From NCBI RefSeq assembly GCF_020991065.1, contig NZ_CP087710.1, positions 2,046,001-2,110,000 on the forward strand: DNA of 64,000 nucleotides. Direction: 5' to 3'. Positions 24,064 through 31,994 of this stretch are shown here, one piece after another. The stretch comes from Nocardioides okcheonensis. GTDB taxonomy: Bacteria; Actinomycetota; Actinomycetes; Propionibacteriales; Nocardioidaceae. The notes below the pieces were generated by a model. That model was not told the origin of the DNA, did no database searches, and saw only the letters and a list, made by a program, of their open reading frames with translations. The translations under genes and the position numbers were made by a program. Position 1 is the first letter of the stretch; the number at the start of each line of letters is the position of its first letter.

Positions 24064-25292
24064 CAGAACTCCTCGTCGAGGCGGCGGACCTGCACCATCT
24101 CACCGGCCGTCACCGACGTCACGTCGGCCGGCACCTCGATGAGGCAGTTGGCGGTGGCGAGGTCGCCGATCAGGTGGGAGCCGTGGCCGCCGACCGGTGA
24201 GACGAACGCCCCGCCGCGGTCGGTGTCGTAGAGCCCGCGGACCAGCTGGACCTTGCCCTCCGGCGAGGAGATGCCGTGGGTGAGCCGGGCGCGCGCGGTC
24301 GGGCGGACGTAGGGCAGCTTGCCCATCATCCGGCGGATCGCCGGGAGCACGAACATCTCGAAGGAGACGTAGGACGACACCGGGTTGCCGGGCAGGGTGA
24401 AGACCGGGGTGTCGTCGTCGCCGATCGTCCCGAAGCCCTGGGGCTTGCCGGGCTGCATGCCGACGCCGCCGAACCACATCGAGCCGTGGTGCGACAGCGA
24501 CTCCTTCACCACGTCGAAGTCGCCCTCGCTGACGCCGCCGCTGGTGACGACGAGGTCGGCGCGGACCAGCTGGTCGCTGAGCGCCTCGGTGAACGCGTGG
24601 CTCTCGTCGGGGACGATGCCGACGCGGTAGGCGATGGCGCCGGCGGCGCGGGCGGCCGCGGCGAGCAGGTAGGAGTTGCCGTCGTAGATCGAGTCGCGAC
24701 CCAGCGGGGTGCCGGGGTCGCGCAGCTCGGAGCCGGTGGAGATCACCACGACCCGCGGGCGGGGGCGGGTGCGGACGGTCGAGCGGCCGACCGCGGCCAG
24801 CATGCCGAGGTGGCGCGGGCCGAGGACGGTGCCCTCCTCGAGCAGCATGTCGCCCTCGGAGATGTCGTCACCGGTCGGGCGGATGTGCTGGCCGGGGGCC
24901 GCGGGCCGGTCGATGCGGACCGACGCGACGCCGCGGTCGGTCCACTCGTAGGGGACGACGGTGGTGGCGCCGGCGGGCACGGGCGCGCCGGTCATGATCT
25001 TCACCGCGGTGCCGGGCGACAGCGCGAGGATCGAGGACTGTCCGGCGCCGATCTCGCCCACCACCGGCAGCACCACCGGGGCGTCCGCCGTCGCGGAGGC
25101 GACGTCGTCGGCGACCACGGCGTAGCCGTCCATCGAGGAGTTGTCGAAGCTCGGCAGCGAGATGGGCGCGACGACGTCCTCGGCGAGCGCGAGGCCGAGC
25201 GCCTCCATCAACGGCTGCGGGAAGGCCGGCAGCGGCGCGACGGTGGCGAGGATCCGCTCGACGTAGTCGGCGACCGGCAGCAGGTCAGGCAT
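24063..25292 (-). CDS. MoeA-family molybdotransferase / gephyrin-like protein
   Basis: A 409-residue MoeA-family protein. Visible motifs are FDNSSMDGYAV, AVKIMTGAPVP, VVISTGSELRD, TSGGVSEGDFDVVKE and PGNPVSSYVSFEMFVLPAIRRMMG, followed by a beta-barrel domain IV. MoeA inserts molybdate into adenylylated molybdopterin. In Corynebacterium a homologue called Glp instead binds FtsZ and partners with GlpR; the sepX/glpR gene three positions downstream suggests this copy may be Glp or serve both roles. It overlaps the UGPase gene by 8 bp and moaC by 1 bp. Confidence 0.9.
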   Translation of the reverse strand: MPDLLPVADYVERILATVAPLPAFPQPLMEALGLALAEDVVAPISLPSFDNSSMDGYAVVADDVASATADAPVVLPVVGEIGAGQSSILALSPGTAVKIMTGAPVPAGATTVVPYEWTDRGVASVRIDRPAAPGQHIRPTGDDISEGDMLLEEGTVLGPRHLGMLAAVGRSTVRTRPRPRVVVISTGSELRDPGTPLGRDSIYDGNSYLLAAAARAAGAIAYRVGIVPDESHAFTEALSDQLVRADLVVTSGGVSEGDFDVVKESLSHHGSMWFGGVGMQPGKPQGFGTIGDDDTPVFTLPGNPVSSYVSFEMFVLPAIRRMMGKLPYVRPTARARLTHGISSPEGKVQLVRGLYDTDRGGAFVSPVGGHGSHLIGDLATANCLIEVPADVTSVTAGEMVQVRRLDEEF

Positions 25293-26688
25293 CGGCGTCC
25301 CGGTCGTCGAGGACGGTGCCGCCCTCGATCCGCTGGGCCGACGAGGAGCGCAGCGCGACCTCGCCCACGACGCGTACGCCCTTGCCGAAGGTCCAGTCGC
25401 CCTTCACCGTCAGCGCACCGGCCTCGCGCAGCGACGGCGCGCCCTCCGGGAAGCGCTTGTCGAAGTCGCCGACGAGCTTGTAGAAGTCGCCGTCGAGCTG
25501 GACGAACGGCACGCCGTCGGAGGCCTGGTCGAGCACGAAGTCCTTGCCGAGGTCGTAGACGTCGGAGCGCAGCACCAGCAGGTCGTCGGTCGTCTTGACC
25601 GGGACGAAGCGGTCGCGGCCGACCTCGATGGTGCGCGCTCCCTCGAAGACCTCGATCGCCGCGCCCATCGCGGTCTCGACCTGGATCACCTCGGGGGTCG
25701 AGGGGTCGCTCGGGTCGAGGTGCTTGACGTTGCGGATCAGCGGCAGGCCGAGGATGCCGCCGCGCGCGTCGAGCGCATCGACCATCGCCTGCACGTCGAA
25801 CCACAGGTTGTTGGTCGAGGTGAAGACGTGGCGGTCGAGGTCGGCCAGCGCCTCCTTGTCGGCGTCGAGGGTCTGCGCGGACTCCCGCAGCACGATCCGG
25901 CCGTCGGCCTTGCGCCGGGCGAAGTGGCCGCCCTTGCGGTCCGACGGCGTGCGGCGGACCGCCTCGATCGCGAACGGCGCCCCGCTCTGGGCGAACCAGC
26001 CGGCGACCTTGGCGTCGGGCACGGCGCCGAGGTTGTCGGAGTTGGAGACGAAGACGTAGCGGTAGCCGGCGTCGAGCAGCCGGGCCAGCAGCCCGGTGCC
26101 GCGCAGGGCGGTGTAGATGTCGCCGTGGCCGGGCGGGCACCACTCGAGGTCGGGGTTCTTCGGGTACGCCGCGGGCATCAGGTCGGCGGCGAGGAGCTTG
26201 GGCTCCTTGTTCTGCAGGAACTCCAGCGGCAGGCCGTCGACGGCGAGGTCGTCGTAGCGCGCGAGCGCCTCCATGGTGTCGGCGGAGGTGCGGAAGGAGT
26301 TCATGAACAGCAACGGCAGCGTCGCGTCGTACTCCTTGCGCAGGTGCAGCACCTGGCGGGCGATGATGTCGAGGAAGCTCAGGCCGCGGCGCACGCACAG
26401 CAGCGACTTGGCGCGCTCCATGCCCATCGAGGTGCCGAGCCCGCCGTTGAGCTTGATCACCGCGGTGTGGCGGATCGCCTCGGCGGCCACGTCCTCGGGG
26501 ACGTCGACGTCGGCGAGAGACTCCATGTCGAGGGGGTCGATGGTGTCCTCGGCGATCATGCCGGTCTCGCCGTGCTCGAGGAGCCGGTAGTAGTGCGCGA
26601 ACGTGTCGATCGCGACCTCGTCGACCCCGGCCTGGCGCATCTTCTCGCGTGCGAGGTCCAGCCCGTGTGCGGTGCCCTTGCTTGCCAT
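25285..26688 (-). CDS. UTP-glucose-1-phosphate uridylyltransferase (UGP/UDPGP type)
   Basis: A 467-residue cytoplasmic enzyme that makes UDP-glucose for cell-wall and glycolipid synthesis. The nucleotide-binding motif KLNGGLGTSMGMERAKSLL places it in the eukaryotic-type UDPGP family, not the shorter bacterial GalU family. WCPPGHGDIYTAL and YVFVSNSDNLGAV are further family blocks, and the C-terminal part forms the beta-helix region. ATG 26688 is used; the frame extends further upstream but the divergent fthC gene begins 22 bp away. It is the first gene of the moco/sepX block. Confidence 0.9.
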   Translation of the reverse strand: MASKGTAHGLDLAREKMRQAGVDEVAIDTFAHYYRLLEHGETGMIAEDTIDPLDMESLADVDVPEDVAAEAIRHTAVIKLNGGLGTSMGMERAKSLLCVRRGLSFLDIIARQVLHLRKEYDATLPLLFMNSFRTSADTMEALARYDDLAVDGLPLEFLQNKEPKLLAADLMPAAYPKNPDLEWCPPGHGDIYTALRGTGLLARLLDAGYRYVFVSNSDNLGAVPDAKVAGWFAQSGAPFAIEAVRRTPSDRKGGHFARRKADGRIVLRESAQTLDADKEALADLDRHVFTSTNNLWFDVQAMVDALDARGGILGLPLIRNVKHLDPSDPSTPEVIQVETAMGAAIEVFEGARTIEVGRDRFVPVKTTDDLLVLRSDVYDLGKDFVLDQASDGVPFVQLDGDFYKLVGDFDKRFPEGAPSLREAGALTVKGDWTFGKGVRVVGEVALRSSSAQRIEGGTVLDDRDADA

Positions 26689-26710
26689 GCTTCGATCGTA
26701 GGCTGCTGCC

Positions 26711-27310
26711 GTGGGCACGTCAGCGGGCGGGGACAGGTCGATCGCGAAGACGGCGCTGCGCGACCAGGTCCTGACGGCGCGACGACGTCGTCCGCTGGCC
26801 GCCGCCGCGGCGCACGCGGAGGCCCTCGCCCGGGTCGCGCTGGCGTGGGAGCCGGTCCGCCGCGCGGGCACCGTCGCGGCGTACGTCTCGGTCGGCAGCG
26901 AGCCCGGCACCGGCCTGCTGCTCGACGCGCTCGAGGCCGCCGGCAAGCGGGTGCTGCTGCCGGTGGTGCTGCCCGGGCTCGACCTCGACTGGGCGGCGTA
27001 CGCCGGACGCGACTCGCTCGCCCCCGCGGTGCGGGGGCTGCTCGAGCCCACCGGTCCGCGGCTCGGTCGCGACGCGATCGCGCAGGCCGACGTCCTGCTC
27101 GTGCCGGGCACCGCCGTCTCCTCCTCCGGCGCGCGGCTCGGCCAGGGCGGTGGCTGCTACGACCGCGCGCTCCCCCGCGTCCCGGCCGGCACCCCCGTCG
27201 CCGTGGTGCTCTTCGACGACGAGGTCGGACTCGACGTGCCGGCCGACCCGCACGACGTGCGCGTCGGGTTCGCGCTGACGTCGCGCGGGGTCGTCGCCCT
27301 CCGGGTCTGA
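26711..27310 (+). CDS. 5-formyltetrahydrofolate cyclo-ligase
   Basis: A 199-residue enzyme that converts 5-formyl-THF to 5,10-methenyl-THF using ATP, recycling folate. Motifs are SIAKTALRDQVLTARRR (phosphate-binding basic start), VAAYVSVGSEPGT, DVLLVPGTAVSSSGARLGQGGGCYDRAL (signature with GxGGGxYDR) and AVVLFDDEV. GTG start at 26711. It is divergent from the UGPase gene with 22 bp between start codons, so the promoters must overlap, and it converges on the penicillin-amidase gene across a hairpin repeat. Confidence 0.92.
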   Translation: MGTSAGGDRSIAKTALRDQVLTARRRRPLAAAAAHAEALARVALAWEPVRRAGTVAAYVSVGSEPGTGLLLDALEAAGKRVLLPVVLPGLDLDWAAYAGRDSLAPAVRGLLEPTGPRLGRDAIAQADVLLVPGTAVSSSGARLGQGGGCYDRALPRVPAGTPVAVVLFDDEVGLDVPADPHDVRVGFALTSRGVVALRV

Positions 27311-27325
27311 CGGACCAAGTCCCCC

Positions 27326-27418
27326 CGGTGGTCGAGGAGGGACGCAGTCCCGTCACGAGACCAAGGCCCGCACGACCGGGTCTCGCGACGGGCGCAGGGC
27401 GCCCTCCTCGACCAGCGG
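27326..27418. repeat. Dispersed hairpin repeat, family 1, full copy
   Basis: The left arm begins CGGTGGTCGAGGAGGGACG and runs to GAGACC; the right arm begins GGTCTCGCGACGGGC and ends CTCGACCAGCGG. Similar copies are at 40356 and 54222. Here it lies between convergent genes and probably also acts as a two-way terminator. Confidence 0.75.
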
Positions 27419-27425
27419 TGGCGGG

Positions 27426-30077
27426 TCAGTCGGCGGCGGGCGTGAGGACCAGCCGGTCCTCGGTGGCCGCGTCGACGGCGTCGCGGGAGTACGCCCAGGG
27501 CAGGGTGCGGCCGTCGACCCAGAGCTCGGTCTGGTCGGAGTAGTGCGAGGACGCCGGGTGGCCGGAGACGCCGGTCAGGTTGATCCAGCGCGAGTCGTCG
27601 AAGTCGGCGAGCGAGACGACCATCCGCATCGACGGCGCCGCGGTGACCTCGTAGCCCTCGACGGCGTTCCACGAGGTGGCGTCGACGATCGACGACCCGC
27701 CGCCGACCTCCCACCCGTCGCGGTTGAACAGCCGCTCGACGAGCCCGACGCCCGACTCGCCCAGGGTCGCGTTGTGGAGGTCCATGTGGTGGAGCCGGCC
27801 CCACTCCCACAGCCGCACGTCGCGCGACTGGCGCCGGGTGAGCTCGTCGCGCGCCTCGACCATCGCCGCGCGCAGCACGTCGTCGCGGGTCTCGACCTCG
27901 TCGGTGTCGACGTCGTCCCACCACGGCCCGGCCGGCTCGCGGAGCATCCGGCTGACGACGAGGAACCACCGGTCGCCGCCGTCGGGCCAGGTGCGCTGGC
28001 GCAGGTCGTCGTGGAAGGTCCGCTCGAGCAGGGTGCGCCACACGACGTTGAAGTACGCCGCGGGCGCGCTGTCGGCCGGCGAGGTGAAGTCCCAGTCGCG
28101 CAGCAGGTCCTGGGCGTTGCGGTAGTAGCCGAAGGGCAGCTCGATGTCGAGCAGGTAGGGCACCAGGGTCTCGGCCATCGGGTTCGTGGTGTCGAGCTGG
28201 AGCGCGGACATCTCGGAGACCGACAGCTCGCCCTCCTCGAGCAGCGCGTCGCGGATCCGGGTCGAGCGGTAGCCGTAGTCCCAGTCCTCGGTGAGCAGGT
28301 AGGGGTAGTCCTCGTCGATGACCGCCTGGTTGGCGGTGGCGATGAAGCCCTCCTCCGGGTCGAGCACGCTCGGCAGCCCGTCGAACGGGACGTACTCCCC
28401 CGTCCAGTCGTTGGCGCTGACCCAGCCCTCGACCGGCATCGTGCCGTCGTTGCCGGCCGGACGGATCGGGACCCGGCCGGGCGCCTGGTAGCCGATGTGG
28501 CCCTCGCGGTCGGCGTAGACGAGGTTCTGCGCGGGCACCGAGAAGTCGGCGGCCGCGGCGCGGAACTCGTCCCAGTTCGACGCGCGGTTGAGCTCGAGGA
28601 TCGCGTCGGCGGTGGGGGCGGGCTCGAGCGCGGTCCACGCCAGCGCCACGGCGTAGCCGCTGCCGCGCTCGCCGGGCTCGTCGGTGGGCGCGTTGGCGCC
28701 GACGGTGGCGAACTCCGACGACACGTCGCTGATCAGCGGGCCGTGCACCGACTCGCGGACCCGCAGCTCGACGTCGGCCGCGCCGCGCACCTCGATGGTC
28801 TCGGTGCGGACGTCGAGCGGCTCGGACTCGCCGTCGCGGACGTAGGCGTCGTCGCCGTCGGTCTGCTCGAGGAACAGGTCGGTCACGTCGGGGCCGAGGT
28901 TGGTGAAGCCCCAGGCGATGTCGGCGTTGTGGCCGATGATCACGCCGGGGACGCCGGAGAAGGTGAACCCGGCGGCGTCGAGGGTGCAGTCCGGGCCGGT
29001 CTCGCGGCAGTGCAGGCCCATCTGCATCCAGATGCCGGGCTGGCTGGTGCCGAGGTGGGGGTCGTTGGCGAGCAGCGGCATGCCGGTGGCGCTGTGGTCG
29101 CCGTCGACGACCCACGAGTTGCTGCCGATGCCGCGGCCGGAGCCGAGCAGCGCGGGCATCGCGTCGACGCGCTGCTGCACGCGCTCGAGCGCCTCGACGA
29201 CGCGCGGCGGGTACGCCGGTCGGCGCGGGTTGCGGGTCGCGTTGCCGCTGGCGTTCTGCTCGAAGACGCCGTCGACGACGCCGCCGCCGGACACGATCGG
29301 CGGGTGCTCGTCGAAGGGGTAGGCCGGCCAGAGCGAGTCGATCTCGGCCGGGGTGTGGTCGAGGGAGAGCAGCACCCGGTCGACCTCGGCGTCCATGTTG
29401 CCGCGCAAGTCCCACGCCATCGCCTTGAGCCAGGCCAGCGAGTCGACCGGCTCCCACTCCTCGGGGGTGTAGTCGAGGCCGCTGAGCCCGAGCACGGCGT
29501 ACTCGGCCGACAGCTCGGACGGGCTGCGCTCGGCGAGGTAGGCGTTGACGCCCTCGGCGTAGGCCGTGAGCGCGTCGCGCGTCGCGGGGGCGAGCAGCGC
29601 CCACTCCCGCTCGGCCACCCGCCGCCAGCCCATCGTGCGGATGAACCGGTCGGTCTCGAGGGTGTCCTCGCCGAACAGCTCGGACAGCCGGCCGGCCGTG
29701 ACGTGGCGCCGGAAGTCCATCTCGAAGAACCGCTCCTGGGCGTGGACGTAGCCCTGGGCGCGCATCAGGTCGGCGTCGGTGTCGGCGTAGAGCTGCGGGA
29801 TGCCGTGGGCGTCGCGGAGCACCTCGACGTCGGCGCCGAGGCCCGGCACCTCGACCTCGCCCGTGGTCTGCGGCAGCGGACGGCGTACGACGACGAGCGC
29901 GGTCGCCGCGAGGGCGAGCAGCACCACGACGAGGCCGAGGGCGGTCCACGCGGTCCAGCGCACGGCCCGAGGCGCGCGGCGGAACGCCTGCCAGCGCGAC
30001 CGCCGGCCGGGGTCGTCGGCGGCGGGAGTCGGGTCGGGGGCGGGGGTGGGTGCCTGCTCGCTCATCGTCCTGCCCAT
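27426..30077 (-). CDS. Penicillin amidase family (S45) N-terminal-nucleophile hydrolase
   Basis: An 883-residue membrane-anchored amidohydrolase. After about 40 cytoplasmic residues there is one membrane helix (residues about 45-70), then the alpha chain (VEVLRDAHGIPQLYADTDADL, GYVHAQERFFEMDFRR). The autocleavage point GIGSNSWVV makes Ser the N-terminal nucleophile of the beta chain. Family members hydrolyse penicillins, acyl-homoserine lactones or other amides; the substrate cannot be predicted. ATG 30077 is used; ATG 30065 (MSEQAP) is equally plausible. It is divergent from the fmdB gene. Confidence 0.88.
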   Translation of the reverse strand: MGRTMSEQAPTPAPDPTPAADDPGRRSRWQAFRRAPRAVRWTAWTALGLVVVLLALAATALVVVRRPLPQTTGEVEVPGLGADVEVLRDAHGIPQLYADTDADLMRAQGYVHAQERFFEMDFRRHVTAGRLSELFGEDTLETDRFIRTMGWRRVAEREWALLAPATRDALTAYAEGVNAYLAERSPSELSAEYAVLGLSGLDYTPEEWEPVDSLAWLKAMAWDLRGNMDAEVDRVLLSLDHTPAEIDSLWPAYPFDEHPPIVSGGGVVDGVFEQNASGNATRNPRRPAYPPRVVEALERVQQRVDAMPALLGSGRGIGSNSWVVDGDHSATGMPLLANDPHLGTSQPGIWMQMGLHCRETGPDCTLDAAGFTFSGVPGVIIGHNADIAWGFTNLGPDVTDLFLEQTDGDDAYVRDGESEPLDVRTETIEVRGAADVELRVRESVHGPLISDVSSEFATVGANAPTDEPGERGSGYAVALAWTALEPAPTADAILELNRASNWDEFRAAAADFSVPAQNLVYADREGHIGYQAPGRVPIRPAGNDGTMPVEGWVSANDWTGEYVPFDGLPSVLDPEEGFIATANQAVIDEDYPYLLTEDWDYGYRSTRIRDALLEEGELSVSEMSALQLDTTNPMAETLVPYLLDIELPFGYYRNAQDLLRDWDFTSPADSAPAAYFNVVWRTLLERTFHDDLRQRTWPDGGDRWFLVVSRMLREPAGPWWDDVDTDEVETRDDVLRAAMVEARDELTRRQSRDVRLWEWGRLHHMDLHNATLGESGVGLVERLFNRDGWEVGGGSSIVDATSWNAVEGYEVTAAPSMRMVVSLADFDDSRWINLTGVSGHPASSHYSDQTELWVDGRTLPWAYSRDAVDAATEDRLVLTPAAD

Positions 30078-30190
30078 TGTGCCGTACCATTGGCAGTCGA
30101 AGGGCCAGAGTGCCAGCGCGTCGCGCCGGCCCTGCCCGATCGCCGAAGCACCCCCCGCGGGACTCCCGCCGGACTGACCTGAGGACCACG

Positions 30191-30517
30191 ATGCCGACCT
30201 ACCAGTACGCCTGCACCGAGTGCGGCCACTCCTTCGAGCAGTTCCAGAGCTTCAGCGAGGACGCGCTCACCGTCTGCCCGGAGTGCGACGGCAGGCTCCG
30301 CAAGCTCTTCAACGCGGTCGGCGTCGTCTTCAAGGGCTCGGGCTTCTACCGCACCGACAGCCGGTCGGCCTCGTCCTCCACCACGCCGGCCGCCTCCGGC
30401 GGGTCCTCGTCCGACTCGTCGTCCTCGAGCTCCTCCTCCTCGAGCGGCTCCTCCTCGACCTCCTCGTCCGGCTCGTCGTCCAGCTCCTCCAGCACGTCGT
30501 CCTCGTCGGCCGACTGA
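30191..30517 (+). CDS. FmdB-family zinc-ribbon protein with poly-serine tail
   Basis: A 108-residue protein. Residues 1-45 are the FmdB/CxxC regulatory domain: PTYQYACTECGHSFE, with Cys8/Cys11 and Cys29/Cys32 as a zinc ribbon, ending in VVFKGSGFYRTD. Residues about 60-106 are almost entirely serine, a low-complexity tail common in actinobacterial homologues. The role is unproven; FmdB was named from a formamidase operon. The ATG lies 8 bp after GAGGACC. It is followed by a hairpin terminator. Confidence 0.88.
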   Translation: MPTYQYACTECGHSFEQFQSFSEDALTVCPECDGRLRKLFNAVGVVFKGSGFYRTDSRSASSSTTPAASGGSSSDSSSSSSSSSSGSSSTSSSGSSSSSSSTSSSSAD

Positions 30518-30536
30518 CCCCGCTCCCTGTGGAGGA

Positions 30537-30554
30537 GCCCGGCGCGCGCCGGGC
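30537..30554 (+). terminator. GC-rich hairpin after fmdB
   Basis: GCCCGGCGCGCGCCGGGC is a perfect 18-bp palindrome 20 bp past the stop and 22 bp before the SAF gene. It forms a short GC stem. Confidence 0.55.
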
Positions 30555-30575
30555 GATCCGGCCTACCGTCGCCGG

Positions 30576-31200
30576 ATGCTCCCGGGACTCCCGCCGGCCC
30601 GCCGCCGGCTGCGCGCCGTACGCCACCAGCTCCGCAGGCGCCGACGCCTGATCGCCGCCGGCCTGGCCGCCGGTGCCGCCGCTGCTGCGCTGCACGCGCT
30701 CGCGCCGCCGCCCGACCCGAGCGTGGAGGTGCTGGTCGCCGCCCGGGACCTGCCGGCGGCACGACGCTCGCGCCGGACGACCTCGTCGTGCGTTCCCCGA
30801 GGCGCTCGTCCCGGCGGGGGCCGCGCGGGCCGGTGCCGGTCGGGTCCTGGCCGCGCCGCTGGCGTCGGGCGAGGTGCTGACCGAGGCGCGGGTCGTCGGT
30901 CCCGGCCTCGCGCGTGCCCAGCCGGGCGAGACGGTGCTGCCCGTGCGGCTCCCCGACCCGGGCATGGCCGCGCTGCTGCGCCCCGGCGACGAGGTCGACC
31001 TGGTGGCCACCGATCCCGGCACCGGCGAGACGCGCGTGGTCGCGCGCGACGTCCGGGTGCTCAGCGGCACCGCCGACGTCCCCGAGGCCCCGACCGGCCA
31101 GGGCGGCGCACTGGTGGTCGTCGGGGTGTCGGCCGCGGAGGCCGTCGACGTCACGTCCGCCGCGCTGGCACAGTTCCTCACGGTCTCCTGGAGCCGCTAG
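30576..31200 (+). pseudogene. SAF-domain protein (CpaB-like) broken by two frameshifts
   Basis: Reading in three successive frames restores one protein. Frame 1, from ATG 30576, gives a basic N-terminus, a membrane helix and VEVLVAARDLPA. Near 30757 one base is missing and the second frame reads TTLAPDDLVV. Near 30792 another base is missing and the third frame reads FPEALVPAGAARAGAG to a normal end (ALAQFLTVSWSR) at 31200. The restored product has a SAF domain as in Flp-pilus protein CpaB, anchored by one helix. Two single-base losses within 40 bp suggest recent decay or sequencing error; the rest of the gene is well preserved. Confidence 0.75.
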
Positions 31201-31260
31201 CGTGCTCCCGTCGGGCTCGCACCGGGCCGTCGGCGCTCTGGCACGAGAGGGAGACACAGC

Positions 31261-31641
31261 ATGACCGGCTTCAAGAACTTCATCCTCCGCGGCAACCTGG
31301 TCGAGCTGGCCGTCGCGGTCATCATCGGCACGTCGTTCGCCGCGGTCGTCACGGCCTTCACCGGGATGCTGCTGTCGGCCGTCAGCAAGGTCACCGACGG
31401 CAAGGACCCGGACTTCGACAACTTCGCCCCCGGCGACGTCCTGGTCGGCCCGTTCCTCACCGCGCTGATCGCGTTCCTGATCCTCGCCGCGGTCGTCTAC
31501 TTCTTCGTGGTCGTGCCCTACACCAAGGCCAAGGACCGCTTCTTCCCCGCCGAGCCCGCCGGCACCCCCGCCGACGTCGCGCTGCTCGAGGAGATCCGCG
31601 ACCTGCTCAAGGCGCAGAACGGCACCACCCCGACCGCCTGA
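31261..31641 (+). CDS. mscL: Large-conductance mechanosensitive channel MscL
   Basis: A 126-residue inner-membrane channel that opens under high membrane tension to release solutes on osmotic downshock. It has the conserved start FKNFILRGNLVELAVAVIIGTSFAAVVTAF (helix TM1 with gate residues), the periplasmic loop, TM2 (FLTALIAFLILAAVVYFFVVVPY) and a C-terminal helix (LLEEIRDLL). Its length is normal for the family. GAGAGGGAGA precedes the ATG. It is followed by a strong terminator. Confidence 0.95.
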   Translation: MTGFKNFILRGNLVELAVAVIIGTSFAAVVTAFTGMLLSAVSKVTDGKDPDFDNFAPGDVLVGPFLTALIAFLILAAVVYFFVVVPYTKAKDRFFPAEPAGTPADVALLEEIRDLLKAQNGTTPTA

Positions 31642-31665
31642 CCGCGCCCCACGTCGTACGCACGA

Positions 31666-31697
31666 AGCGGCCCGCGCCCGTTGGGGTGCGGGCCGCT
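31666..31697 (+). terminator. Hairpin terminator after mscL
   Basis: AGCGGCCCGC and its exact complement flank a 12-nt loop, 24 bp past the mscL stop. It also faces the end of the convergent small gene. Confidence 0.75.
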
Positions 31698-31781
31698 CGC
31701 GTTCCCGCCCGTCCCGCCCATCCCGGGGTAGTCCGTGTCAGGAAGCGCCACTCGAGGTGGGACGGCCGAAGGGGTCCCCCG

Positions 31782-31994
31782 TCAGCCGTGGTGCGGCGGG
31801 ACCTGCTCGCGATACCAGTCGTCGCCCTTGCCCGAGGCGCCCGACGAGCCCGACGACGGCGCCCGGTCGTCGCTGGTCTGCTCGGGCAGGACCTCGCCGA
31901 AGACGGCCGCGAGGCGGCGCCGGCGCTTCCACTCCGGCTCGGGCGCACGCCCGCCGTCGCCGGCGGTCGGGGCGTCCTCGTCGGCAGGGGTCAC
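31782..31994 (-). CDS. Small conserved-looking protein downstream of the LCP gene
   Basis: A 70-residue hydrophilic protein starting at GTG 31994, which overlaps the LCP stop by 4 bp (GTGA). It contains EWKRRRRLAAVFGEVLPEQTSDDRAP and ends DDWYREQVPPHHG, a tryptophan/proline C-terminal pattern I recall from small actinobacterial ORFs in this position. It has no membrane segment or signal. The coupling suggests a role related to the cell-wall ligase, but the function is unknown. Confidence 0.65.
   Translation of the reverse strand: MTPADEDAPTAGDGGRAPEPEWKRRRRLAAVFGEVLPEQTSDDRAPSSGSSGASGKGDDWYREQVPPHHG

Noticed and set aside
27157..30189. Long open frames on both strands over the penicillin-amidase gene
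   Set aside because: Low-complexity Arg-rich translation; the 883-residue frame carries all family motifs.
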